From the NCBI GenBank assembly GCA_944358875.1, contig CALVRZ010000008.1, positions 1-48,200 of the forward strand: a DNA stretch of 48,200 nucleotides. Direction: 5' to 3'. Position numbers and translations under genes: made by a program. Shown here in pieces: positions 24,263 through 30,920 of the stretch. The stretch's first letter is position 1; the number at the start of each line of letters is the position of its first letter. The notes under the pieces were generated by a model. It made no database searches. It had not been told where the DNA came from and saw nothing but the letters and a program-made list of their open reading frames with translations. The DNA is from an uncultured Bacilli bacterium (GTDB lineage Bacteria; Bacillota_I; Bacilli_A; RF39; UBA660).

Positions 24263-25032
24263 AACAAATCACCTGGTTTCTTACGTCTTCTTATCAAAGC
24301 TTGAATAATTGTTCCTATTATTACAATTGCTACTATACCAACAATAATATGGATGTAATATTTTGATAGAAAGTTTAAAATTTCTTCGCCAATGTCAACT
24401 TTTTCTTGAATTTCTGGTTTTTCTGGTTGATCCACTTGGTTAAGTTCATCTAAATACTTGTTGTAACTTTCGGTAAAAGTATTTTCATCAATATTTCCTT
24501 CATACCATGGGTCACACATAGGAAATTCTTGAATATCAATATTGGCACAACGTGGATCATCAGCATAGATATTATAACTTTGTAATGATAATTTTTCTGA
24601 CTTTATGGTATCAGAACATCCTGTATTAGTTGATGGCCTTACAATAGCGGTATATCTTTCAGCATCAATATCTCTTATTATTGCTTTATTATCTTCATAA
24701 TATATTGTGTGAATAACATTATCATTCTCATCAACCATATCTAAGCGATTTTGAGCTTCTTCATTAGAAAAATTTTCTAACCATTCTGGTTTTTTAATAA
24801 ATTGATATTCACTATTTCCGTCAGTTAAATAAACAAATATATCGCCAGAAGTCAATCCTTCAACTGTTACATCATATGTTTTAGTTGATTCATTAAAAGT
24901 AGAGTAGATTTGTAGTTGATCGGCTTCTGTTTGCATAGCATCAGTTACACAAGAATCTGCTTTAATGCTTTCCATATTAATAGTACTGGCAGCAAAAAAG
25001 GTAAGAATTAATATAATTCTTTTATATGACAT
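24259..25032 (-). CDS. Type I membrane protein of the cluster, unknown
   Basis: 257 aa. Signal peptide about 1-25 (KRIILILTFFAASTINMESIKA). The outside domain begins DSCVTDAMQTEADQL and has strand-rich, Ig-like spacing plus Cys pairs (TGCSDT, DPRCANIDIQEFPMCDPW). A stretch rich in Pro/Glu/Gln (DQPEKPEIQEK) leads to a C-terminal membrane helix (about 224-247) and a basic RRRKK tail. The ectodomain is therefore anchored on the outside by its C-terminus. It is the first gene of the whole cluster, directly behind the promoter region shared with the divergent thioredoxin gene. The stop codon is TGA, overlapping the next start. Confidence 0.65.
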   Translation of the reverse strand: MSYKRIILILTFFAASTINMESIKADSCVTDAMQTEADQLQIYSTFNESTKTYDVTVEGLTSGDIFVYLTDGNSEYQFIKKPEWLENFSNEEAQNRLDMVDENDNVIHTIYYEDNKAIIRDIDAERYTAIVRPSTNTGCSDTIKSEKLSLQSYNIYADDPRCANIDIQEFPMCDPWYEGNIDENTFTESYNKYLDELNQVDQPEKPEIQEKVDIGEEILNFLSKYYIHIIVGIVAIVIIGTIIQALIRRRKKPGDLL

Positions 25033-25062
25033 GTAACACCTCCTCTACTATCTATCATTCTC

Positions 25063-25071
25063 ATTTTATCA
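25063..25071 (-). promoter_or_regulatory. Extended -10 of the cluster's first promoter
   Basis: Minus strand TGATAAAAT (25071-25063), an extended -10; the -35 region is poor (TTTTCT at 17 bp). GGAGGTG precedes the first start codon. Confidence 0.45.
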
Positions 25072-25098
25072 TTTTTTTTAATAAAAGAAAAGTTTTTT

Positions 25099-25127
25099 TT
25101 GTCTTTTTTGTAAAAAAATAATAAAAT
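25099..25127 (+). promoter_or_regulatory. Promoter of the thioredoxin-like gene
   Basis: TTGTCT (25099-25104), 17 bp, TAAAAT (25122-25127), then AGAGGTG. It is back-to-back with the cluster promoter, so a regulator binding here could touch both. Confidence 0.55.
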
Positions 25128-25147
25128 TGTTAAAGAGGTGAATAAAG

Positions 25148-25588
25148 ATGAAAAAAAATAATAATTTAATATGGATAATTGCCATTGTTATTTTAGTTTT
25201 ATTATTAGCATTTTTAATTATTAATAAAGCAATTAGTAAAGGTAATTTGGTTGAGTTAACTTATGATGAGTTTACAGAGAAGATTGATAATGAAGAAAGT
25301 TTTGTTTTATGTATTAGTTTAACTACTTGTTCTCATTGTGCTACATATAAACCTAAATTAGAGAGTGTAGCTAAGGATTATGGTATTGATCTTTATTATA
25401 TTGATATTGATAAGTATAGTGATGAAGAACAAGAAGAATTTGTAAAAGTAATTAACTTTAATGATACAACACCTACAACAGTATTCTTGAAAAATGGAAA
25501 AGAAACGACTGCTTCAAATAGGATAAATGGTGATGTTAGTACTAGTAGAATTATTGATAAATTAAAAAGCAATGACTTTATTGATTAA
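25148..25588 (+). CDS. Membrane-anchored thioredoxin-like thiol-disulfide protein
   Basis: 146 aa. An N-terminal membrane helix (about 8-28) puts the domain outside the cell. The thioredoxin fold is seen in FVLCISLTTCSHCATYKP with the redox pair C61-S-H-C64, YYIDIDKYSDEE, and the cis-proline region DTTPTTVFLKNG (about 105-117). The CSHC active site (a CxHC type) resembles oxidising DsbA-like sites more than the CGPC of reducing thioredoxins. An extra Cys55 lies just before it. It is divergently transcribed from the secretion cluster, many of whose exported products are Cys-rich, so it may form or rearrange their disulfides. That link is inference. Confidence 0.85.
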   Translation: MKKNNNLIWIIAIVILVLLLAFLIINKAISKGNLVELTYDEFTEKIDNEESFVLCISLTTCSHCATYKPKLESVAKDYGIDLYYIDIDKYSDEEQEEFVKVINFNDTTPTTVFLKNGKETTASNRINGDVSTSRIIDKLKSNDFID

Positions 25589-25623
25589 TGATGTGAAACC
25601 TATTTGAAAGACATCAAAAAAAT

Positions 25624-25667
25624 AAAAATCAAGGGCGAACGAAGTAAGTTCTAAATCCTTGATTTTT
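25624..25667. terminator. Bidirectional terminator between convergent genes
   Basis: AAAAATCAAGG (25624-25634) pairs with CCTTGATTTTT (25657-25667). The loop contains a second small hairpin, GAAC/GTTC. Confidence 0.75.
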
Positions 25668-25742
25668 ATTATAATTAATTATTATATCCATTCTTCAACT
25701 AATTCTATGTAATTTTACGATAGGGTACGATAGTTATTTTTT

Positions 25743-25760
25743 TACTACATATTTGTAGTA
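25743..25760. repeat. Short inverted repeat downstream of the surface gene
   Basis: TACTACA / TGTAGTA with a four-base loop. The same TTTACTACA word recurs at 25846-25854 just after the surface gene's stop. Confidence 0.5.
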
Positions 25761-25768
25761 GAATTTTG

Positions 25769-25817
25769 GTCGTCCCTTTTTACTCCTTCCTTTCTATTTC
25801 CTTAGGTGTGGGACGAC
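25769..25817. repeat. GC-rich inverted repeat 40 bp beyond the surface gene stop
   Basis: GTCGTCCC (25769-25776) and GGGACGAC (25810-25817), 33 bases apart. It stands out in this AT-rich setting. Hairpins downstream of variable regions are known for diversity-generating retroelements, though usually with a very short loop. Confidence 0.5.
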
Positions 25818-25856
25818 GTTGTTACTTTTGTGTTAGTCTCGTTTTTTACTACAATT

Positions 25857-27332
25857 CTATTGTACTACCCATGGATCGCTTTGCGTTCCACTTCCCGTCA
25901 CACTGATGTCAGATTCGAGAGAAAGCACGGGTCGCACACCGTAACCGCTGATCACACCGCTGTAGCTGATGACACCACTGGAGTTCACGAAAAACTCGTA
26001 CGCGTAACCAGAATTGAAGTTACACGGGCTCATGGCCCAATAAAATTGACCTGTGTATAAATAATAACTACTATTGTTTCTACCATAAACAGCTCCCCCC
26101 ATGGACATCTCATCTGCTGTGATTAAGCCTACTGGATATGTTAATGCTCCATTTCCTCTGCTTGTATCACTTACTGTAAATCTGTCATTTTTATTTGTAC
26201 ATGTTAATACTGGACTCTTATTTGTATCTAATCTATATCTTGCCATATATCCTGTTACATTTGTTCCATATCCTAATGCTGTATGATAAGTTGTATCGAT
26301 TTGTCTATCATTACAGTAGATCACATCCGCTACTTTATCACTATAGCCTGCATCTACTATATTTGTTTTATACCAATTATCTACTGTCGTCTTTATTGTA
26401 CTACTATTTGTATTTGCATGCGTAGCACTATAACTACTTGCTCCTGTACTTCCATACATATATCCTACATACGCATTATCATTATAGCTACCATTAAACG
26501 CACTTTCTCCTATTTGGCGATCACTACTACTTTCTCCATTGGCATGGGCACTTGTTCCATCATATATTAATCTTATTGTTCCATCGCCATTTACTCTTAC
26601 TATTCGCCAGTAGTATCCCGCAAAATATACATAATTATTGTCTACTGCACCTCTATAGTAATAACTTGTTCCATAGTCATCTTGGGCTGCATATACCCCT
26701 TCATTCGTCGTGGCTGTACTTCCAAAATTTGGTGTTCCTTCATTTACTTCTGAAGCTATTTGTTCTGTTAATTCAACTCCTGTGATTGTTTGAATTTGCA
26801 TTTCATCTGTTGCATTAGCATTTAATCTAAATTCAAAATTTTGATTATACATCGTATTTGGATTACTCATATTTCCATCGATCCAGATATACAATGTATA
26901 AGTTGTTGGTGTATTTGTTATTGTTACATCATCTAATAAGTTAATTACATCATTGGCATTATCACTTGCAAAATTGCCTTCTACGACAGGACTATCAGTA
27001 TCATCATATAGTCCATATTTAAATGATGCATCTTTTAAGCCATCATCTAAAGTAACTACTGTCATATTTAAATCTAAATACACAGTGCTTGTACTACTTA
27101 TCGTTATATCTTTACTTATCCCTTGTTCTTTAGTAGAAGTTGGTATTAAGTTATTATTAGTTATATCTTCTCCATCTTCATAACTAATGGTAGCCCCTCC
27201 TACCGTTACTACGACATTAGTATTTTGTTCATTGCTTGTACTCCATGTAAACCAAGCTAACGTAGATCCTAATACTATGGCTCCTATTACCAAAACACTT
27301 CCTAAAATGACATATTTTTTCTTTGTTTTCAT
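25857..27332 (-). CDS. Surface protein with TasA/SipW-like start and C-type-lectin-like end
   Basis: 491 aa. A basic head and membrane or signal helix (about 7-28, ILGSVLVIGAIVLGSTLAWFTWSTS) resembles the exported TasA/camelysin-type start. Strand-rich Asp/Asn/Thr domains follow (about 35-190). The C-terminal half (about 205-491) carries YYWRIVRVNGDGTIRLIYDG, VGYMYG, a long polar region, then GLITADEMSMGG, FYWAMSPC, GVRPVLSLESD and GTQSDPWVV. That is the pattern of the FGly/C-type-lectin-like surface domains common in gut Firmicutes (DUF6273-like). The last 60 codons differ sharply in composition and codon use from the remainder (see the separate entry). The stop is TAG. It has its own promoter and an upstream terminator. 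Ligand unknown; an adhesin or variable receptor is likely. Confidence 0.7.
   Translation of the reverse strand: MKTKKKYVILGSVLVIGAIVLGSTLAWFTWSTSNEQNTNVVVTVGGATISYEDGEDITNNNLIPTSTKEQGISKDITISSTSTVYLDLNMTVVTLDDGLKDASFKYGLYDDTDSPVVEGNFASDNANDVINLLDDVTITNTPTTYTLYIWIDGNMSNPNTMYNQNFEFRLNANATDEMQIQTITGVELTEQIASEVNEGTPNFGSTATTNEGVYAAQDDYGTSYYYRGAVDNNYVYFAGYYWRIVRVNGDGTIRLIYDGTSAHANGESSSDRQIGESAFNGSYNDNAYVGYMYGSTGASSYSATHANTNSSTIKTTVDNWYKTNIVDAGYSDKVADVIYCNDRQIDTTYHTALGYGTNVTGYMARYRLDTNKSPVLTCTNKNDRFTVSDTSRGNGALTYPVGLITADEMSMGGAVYGRNNSSYYLYTGQFYWAMSPCNFNSGYAYEFFVNSSGVISYSGVISGYGVRPVLSLESDISVTGSGTQSDPWVVQ
25861..26040 (-). other. Candidate variable region of a diversity-generating retroelement
   Basis: By hand count 94 of 180 bases are G or C (52%), against 20 of 60 in the next block upstream (26041-26100). 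In the coding sense the segment from FYWAMSP to GVRPVL is dominated by codons ending in C (AAC, TAC, AGC, TTC, ATC, GTC, TCC), which the window's AT-rich genes avoid. Template AAC codons mutated at A give such NNC codons. No reverse transcriptase or template repeat is in the window. Confidence 0.45.
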
Positions 27333-27366
27333 TTTTCTAATTTACCTTCTTTCTACCCAACTATTA

Positions 27367-27395
27367 TATATAATTATAGACAAGTATTTTGTCAA
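27367..27395 (-). promoter_or_regulatory. Promoter of the surface-protein gene
   Basis: Minus strand TTGACA (27395-27390), 17 bp, TATATA (27372-27367); an alternative TATAAT lies inside the spacer at a poor distance. Confidence 0.6.
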
Positions 27396-27453
27396 ATTAT
27401 ATTTGTATTTTAATTATATCAAATATTTTTTATTCTTACAACATTTTCGTAGT

Positions 27454-27507
27454 AAAAATAAAAACTACAAAATAGTTTAGCCCCTTACTAAACTTATCTT
27501 TGTAGTT
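27454..27507 (-). terminator. Terminator/attenuator upstream of the surface gene
   Basis: Minus strand AACTACAA (27507-27500) pairs with TTGTAGTT (27470-27463), and an inner AGTTTAG/CTAAACT stem extends it; the loop is GGGG-containing. TTTTTATTTT follows. It ends transcripts from the promoter at 27680-27708 unless they read through. Confidence 0.7.
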
Positions 27508-27532
27508 ATTTTTAATGTAATTATAATCAATA

Positions 27533-27598
27533 TTATCTAAGAGGTAATTTATATCCCCCCCCCCTGACGAACATAAGTTTGACAACTCTTTTAATCAT
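27533..27598 (-). CDS. 21-codon basic leader-like ORF containing a G10 tract
   Basis: ATG 27598 stands eight bases after the strong site GAGGAGGT. The peptide begins MIKRVVKLMFVRGGGYKL and ends PLR; six of 21 residues are Lys or Arg. Codons 12-15 are built from a run of ten G. With nine G the frame stays open for 53 codons and runs through the terminator hairpin at 27454-27507 to a stop at 27436-27438; with eleven G it stops two codons after the tract. It has its own upstream promoter. It may be a regulatory leader or a small peptide gene; a remnant is possible. Confidence 0.45.
   Translation of the reverse strand: MIKRVVKLMFVRGGGYKLPLR
27555..27564. repeat. Homopolymer C10 (G10 on the minus strand)
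   Basis: Ten consecutive C in a region of about 25% G+C. Such tracts slip during replication and are a common phase-variation device. It lies inside the small ORF. Confidence 0.9.
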
Positions 27599-27628
27599 AA
27601 TTTATTACCTCCTCGTATTGATTTTATG

Positions 27629-27650
27629 TGTTGATTTGCTGTTGATTTGC
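27629..27650. repeat. Perfect 11-bp tandem direct repeat
   Basis: TGTTGATTTGC twice without a gap, between the promoter at 27680-27708 and the small ORF, so within its 5' leader. It could be a protein- or RNA-binding site. Confidence 0.8.
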
Positions 27651-27679
27651 GAATTATTTTGTACTTTTTTACATTAATA

Positions 27680-27708
27680 ATCTTATCATATTTTTATTTT
27701 AACTGCAA
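27680..27708 (-). promoter_or_regulatory. Promoter of the G10 leader ORF
   Basis: Minus strand TTGCAG (27708-27703), 17 bp, TAAGAT (27685-27680), with TGA before the -10 (extended). Confidence 0.55.
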
Positions 27709-27771
27709 GATTATTTTAATAATTTCTTAATTTTAAAATTAGATAATATATCAAATAACTAATCTCTATCT

Positions 27772-28278
27772 TTATTTTTCTAGGTAATCAGCACCTTTAT
27801 GAGGTTCTGTTCTTAAGAGATTGGGATAATCTTGTTGTCTTAGAACTTCAAATAAGACTATTGCAACACAGTTAGATAGATTTAAACTTCTTATATTAGC
27901 ATTAGTGGGAATTCTTAAACAACGATCAAGATGTTCTTTTAATATTTCTTTAGGAATACCAGTACTTTCTTTACCAAAGATAAGATAAATATTGCTATCT
28001 TGATTGCTATAATCAAAACTAGTATGAGGTTTCTTACCATATCTAGTTAGAAAATAGAATTCACCTTGATTTTTACTTAGAAAATCTTCCCAGTTAGGAT
28101 ATACTTGATAGTTTACTTTATCAATATAGTTAACACCACTTCTTTTGATGTGGGATGAATCTAGTTTAAATCCTAAGGGTTCAATTAGATGTAATTTGGT
28201 ATTAGTACCAGCACAGGTACGCATAATGTTACCAGTATTGCCAGGTATTTCTGGTTCATATAGGACGATATTTATCAT
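27772..28278 (-). CDS. trmL: tRNA (cytidine/uridine-34 2'-O)-methyltransferase TrmL
   Basis: 168 aa from ATG 28278 after GAAAGAGGT; an ATG 45 nt upstream is in frame but has no site. It is a single SPOUT domain. MINIVLYEPEIPGNTGNIMRTCAGTNTKLHLIEP opens it with the N-x-G-N-x-x-R-T motif, YLIFGKESTGIP is motif 2, and RIPTNANIRSLNLSNCVAIVLFEVLRQ is motif 3, where the trefoil knot binds S-adenosylmethionine. TrmL methylates the ribose of the wobble base of tRNA-Leu. Length is normal. It follows the GT-C gene by 16 bp. Confidence 0.93.
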   Translation of the reverse strand: MINIVLYEPEIPGNTGNIMRTCAGTNTKLHLIEPLGFKLDSSHIKRSGVNYIDKVNYQVYPNWEDFLSKNQGEFYFLTRYGKKPHTSFDYSNQDSNIYLIFGKESTGIPKEILKEHLDRCLRIPTNANIRSLNLSNCVAIVLFEVLRQQDYPNLLRTEPHKGADYLEK

Positions 28279-28294
28279 GTTATTACCTCTTTCT

Positions 28295-29617
28295 TTAGTT
28301 TTTATAGGCATATAAGTTACCAATTTTTTCAGTATATTGATAGTTATTTATAACATAATTTAATAGATGTTGATTAGTTTGATTTCTTTTAGTAAAAAAT
28401 TCATAATTATTTATTAAAAAGAGACAATCTTTTTTATGGCATATATCTATAATCTCTTTTTGATAAGTTTGTTCACCATGATAACCCATATTACCATTGT
28501 TGATTAGATCATATTTATTTATATCAATGTTATTTTCTATTTTGTATAGGTAGGCACTGCTATCTAAGATAAAAAGATAAGTAGTAGGAGGAATACTTTG
28601 AATATAATTATTAATAGTAGTTATTATTTCATCTTGATATGGAGTTAAGGCTTTATACTTAAAATTATTGGTATGGTTGGGGATAATTTTTTGATCTGTT
28701 ATTATTTGGTAAGAAGTCATTGTTAAAAGGGAAATGATGACGATATTAAATGATAATTTTAGATAATAATTGGGGATCTTTATTCTATTTAATATATAGA
28801 TACTTATGGGAATAATTGATATTATGAAATGATATTGATCAAATAGGGGATAATTTTGGGTTAAACTTACTAAACTATACATAAGAATTATTTGTTTGTC
28901 TTTCTTATAGAAATAGCGATAAATTATATATATGGTTAAAGTAATGATAGCAATAGTATATGGACTTAAGGCAGTATTTTTTTCACTAAAATCAAATAGT
29001 CCTAAAATAGTATAATTAATAAAAGAAGACACGCTGTTAGTTAATAGTAGATATATGATTGTGCATAGGAAGGGAAGACAAAAGATTAAGAGACGTTTTA
29101 GGATTATTTTTGGTTCTTTATAATAAAGATAGATTGTTAGTAAGATAAAGATAATACCTATGTTTTGCTTAGTTATGAAAAGAAGACCTATTAATAGACC
29201 TATTAACATGTGGTTCTTTGGTTCTTTTTGTTCCAATGTTATTATCATAAGTGTTAAAAGTAAGCATAATAATGAATAATTGCCATAGGAAATAGGAAGA
29301 AGCAGAATAAATAATACATAATAATTTTTAGGAGATAACTTTTTAAGATAATAAAATATAGCTGTACATATAATAGCATTTGTTATTTCAAAAACAAGAT
29401 AGTTAGTACCAAATAAGGACATTATTATGCCATTTAAAATGGGATAAAAAGGAAAAATAACCATGTTGAAATCTTTATAAGGAATTAAACCTTGTGAGAT
29501 ATTGTATGAAAAACCAAAACTCCATATTTCATCAAGACTGAAATTCAACCATGTTAGATTGATAATTAAGGTAACAGTAAAAATAATAACTAATTCAATG
29601 ATACTTCTTTTATTCAT
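28295..29617 (-). CDS. GT-C-type polytopic membrane protein (PMT-like)
   Basis: 440 aa with about ten membrane helices. Near the start, outside the first helix, is WLNFSLDEIWSFGFSYNISQGLIPYKDF. An acidic pair (about 29-30) before a G-x-x-P-Y-x-D stretch is the pattern of GT-C glycosyltransferases (dolichol- or undecaprenyl-phosphate sugar users such as PMT/ArnT). A soluble C-terminal domain (about 320-440) has DSSAYLYKIENNIDINKYDLINNGNMGYHGEQ. The likely job is transfer of a lipid-linked sugar to an acceptor outside the membrane; donor and acceptor are unknown. The stop and next start are close to those of the thioredoxin-fold gene upstream (2 bp), so they form an operon with trmL. Confidence 0.65.
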   Translation of the reverse strand: MNKRSIIELVIIFTVTLIINLTWLNFSLDEIWSFGFSYNISQGLIPYKDFNMVIFPFYPILNGIIMSLFGTNYLVFEITNAIICTAIFYYLKKLSPKNYYVLFILLLPISYGNYSLLCLLLTLMIITLEQKEPKNHMLIGLLIGLLFITKQNIGIIFILLTIYLYYKEPKIILKRLLIFCLPFLCTIIYLLLTNSVSSFINYTILGLFDFSEKNTALSPYTIAIITLTIYIIYRYFYKKDKQIILMYSLVSLTQNYPLFDQYHFIISIIPISIYILNRIKIPNYYLKLSFNIVIISLLTMTSYQIITDQKIIPNHTNNFKYKALTPYQDEIITTINNYIQSIPPTTYLFILDSSAYLYKIENNIDINKYDLINNGNMGYHGEQTYQKEIIDICHKKDCLFLINNYEFFTKRNQTNQHLLNYVINNYQYTEKIGNLYAYKN

Positions 29618-29619
29618 GA

Positions 29620-30129
29620 TTAATTTGTTAATAGATTATTTTGGTCGAGAAAGGTTTCTAATTTGTTTTCATCATAGTTATTCTCTTTAATGTTATATGT
29701 TTTTTTTACTTGACTATTTTCAATAATAACAATCATAGGAAGATTATTTTCATTGATTGTATAATTATTAGTAATGGTAATTTCATTATTTTGGTCTAAT
29801 TCATTAGTTAAATCTAAATATAACATTTTGTTTTTGAGGGCATTATCTTGGATGATAAGTTTAAATTCTTTTTCAAAACTACGAATATCATTATCATTTA
29901 ATTTAGATAAATAAATTGTAGCATTTTTATTTTCCGTTAAATAATCATCTAATTCATTATAATTAATTATAGATAAATAATTATCCATAATAGGGGTATT
30001 AAGGCGATTTTCTTCATATGTCCTATACCATAGATATAAATAAAATAATGCTAAAATTGAAATAAGTAAGATTATGCCTAATTTGATATAATTTTTAATA
30101 GGCACTTCACGTTTATTATTTTTATTCAT
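29620..30129 (-). CDS. Membrane-anchored thioredoxin-fold-like protein without cysteines
   Basis: 169 aa. A cytosolic basic head, a membrane helix (about 14-36) and an outside domain of about 130 residues. The pattern NATIYLSKLNDNDIRSFEKEF...KMLYLDLTNELD...ENNLPMIVIIENSQVKKTYN follows a thioredoxin fold: strand, helix, strand, then a proline where thioredoxins have the cis-Pro. The CxxC site is gone and the protein has no Cys at all. It may act as a structural or chaperone partner of the adjacent GT-C protein. I know no named family for it. Confidence 0.6.
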   Translation of the reverse strand: MNKNNKREVPIKNYIKLGIILLISILALFYLYLWYRTYEENRLNTPIMDNYLSIINYNELDDYLTENKNATIYLSKLNDNDIRSFEKEFKLIIQDNALKNKMLYLDLTNELDQNNEITITNNYTINENNLPMIVIIENSQVKKTYNIKENNYDENKLETFLDQNNLLTN

Positions 30130-30235
30130 TCTGATGCTCCTTTGTAATATAAGCTTAACATAAAATTAAAGAAAAATAAAGTCTTTTTTACTATTTAAAT
30201 CTATGTATTTTTTGACTTTTTATGACAAAGATAAT

Positions 30236-30264
30236 TTGTAAATATTTAGTTTTTATGTTATATT
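30236..30264 (+). promoter_or_regulatory. Promoter of queH
   Basis: TTGTAA (30236-30241), 17 bp, TATATT (30259-30264) with TGT before it (extended -10). Confidence 0.55.
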
Positions 30265-30296
30265 ATTGGCAAGGAACTTGGAAAAGAGGGATAAAT

Positions 30297-30902
30297 ATGA
30301 AAGAAAATTATGCAAAAAAGTTAGAAGAAATTATTAATTCACTTGATAATAAACCTAAATTACTTCTTCATAGTTGTTGTGGTCCTTGTAGTAGTTATGT
30401 TATTAGTTATTTAAGAGATTATTTTGATATTACGGTTTTATATTATAATCCTAATATTTTTCCTTATGAAGAGTATGTTAAGAGAAAAGAGGAACAAAAA
30501 AGATTGCTTAGAGAAATGACTAATGATACAGTTAAGTTATTAGACTGTGATTATGATAATGATAAATATGAAGAGGTTATTCAGGGACTGGAGAAGGAAC
30601 CGGAAAGAGGGAAGAGATGTACTAAATGTTTCTTACTTAGATTGGAGAAGACAGCAACAGTTGGTAAAGATGAGGGATTTGATTTCTTTGGTACTACTCT
30701 TACGGTTAGTCCTTATAAGAATGCACAGCTTATCAACAGGATAGGGGAAAAGTTAGCGAATGATTATGATATTAGGTGGTTATATGGAGATTTTAAGAAG
30801 AATGATGGATATAAGAAATCGATAGAATTATCTAAGAAATATGATTTGTATAGGCAAAATTATTGTGGTTGTATTTATGCAAAAAATAAGACGATGAATT
30901 AA
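30297..30902 (+). CDS. queH: Epoxyqueuosine reductase QueH
   Basis: 201 aa from ATG 30297 after AAGAGGG; the longer in-frame version would start inside the promoter. Conserved cysteines: HSCCGPC (Cys27, Cys28, Cys31), RCTKCFLLRL (Cys108, Cys111) and YCGC (Cys190, Cys192). YYNPNIFPYEEYVKRKEEQ and FFGTTLTVSPYKN are further family signatures. QueH is the non-cobalamin enzyme that reduces epoxyqueuosine to queuosine at tRNA position 34, using an iron-sulfur cluster held by these cysteines. No other queuosine gene is in the window, so precursor may be made or salvaged elsewhere. Confidence 0.93.
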   Translation: MKENYAKKLEEIINSLDNKPKLLLHSCCGPCSSYVISYLRDYFDITVLYYNPNIFPYEEYVKRKEEQKRLLREMTNDTVKLLDCDYDNDKYEEVIQGLEKEPERGKRCTKCFLLRLEKTATVGKDEGFDFFGTTLTVSPYKNAQLINRIGEKLANDYDIRWLYGDFKKNDGYKKSIELSKKYDLYRQNYCGCIYAKNKTMN

Positions 30903-30920
30903 ATTTATCGTCTTATTTTT
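30885..30920. terminator. Bidirectional terminator after queH
   Basis: AATAAGACGAT (30885-30895) pairs with ATCGTCTTATT (30907-30917); TTTTT follows on plus and TTTTTT on minus. It overlaps the end of queH and the stop of the facing gene. Confidence 0.8.

Noticed and set aside
5327..25032. An integrative conjugative element
   Set aside because: VirB4 and VirD4 suggested it, but I found no relaxase, integrase, excisionase, oriT-like repeats or flanking att direct repeats, and composition matches the neighbours.
26195..26785. Stack of overlapping plus-strand ORFs opposite the surface gene
   Set aside because: They are Tyr/Leu/Ser-rich mirror images of the minus-strand codons, lack ribosome-binding sites and overlap one another; shadows only.
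27454..27507. Terminal inverted repeat of an insertion sequence
   Set aside because: The repeat is followed by a T run on the minus strand and no transposase or partner repeat is present; a terminator explains it.
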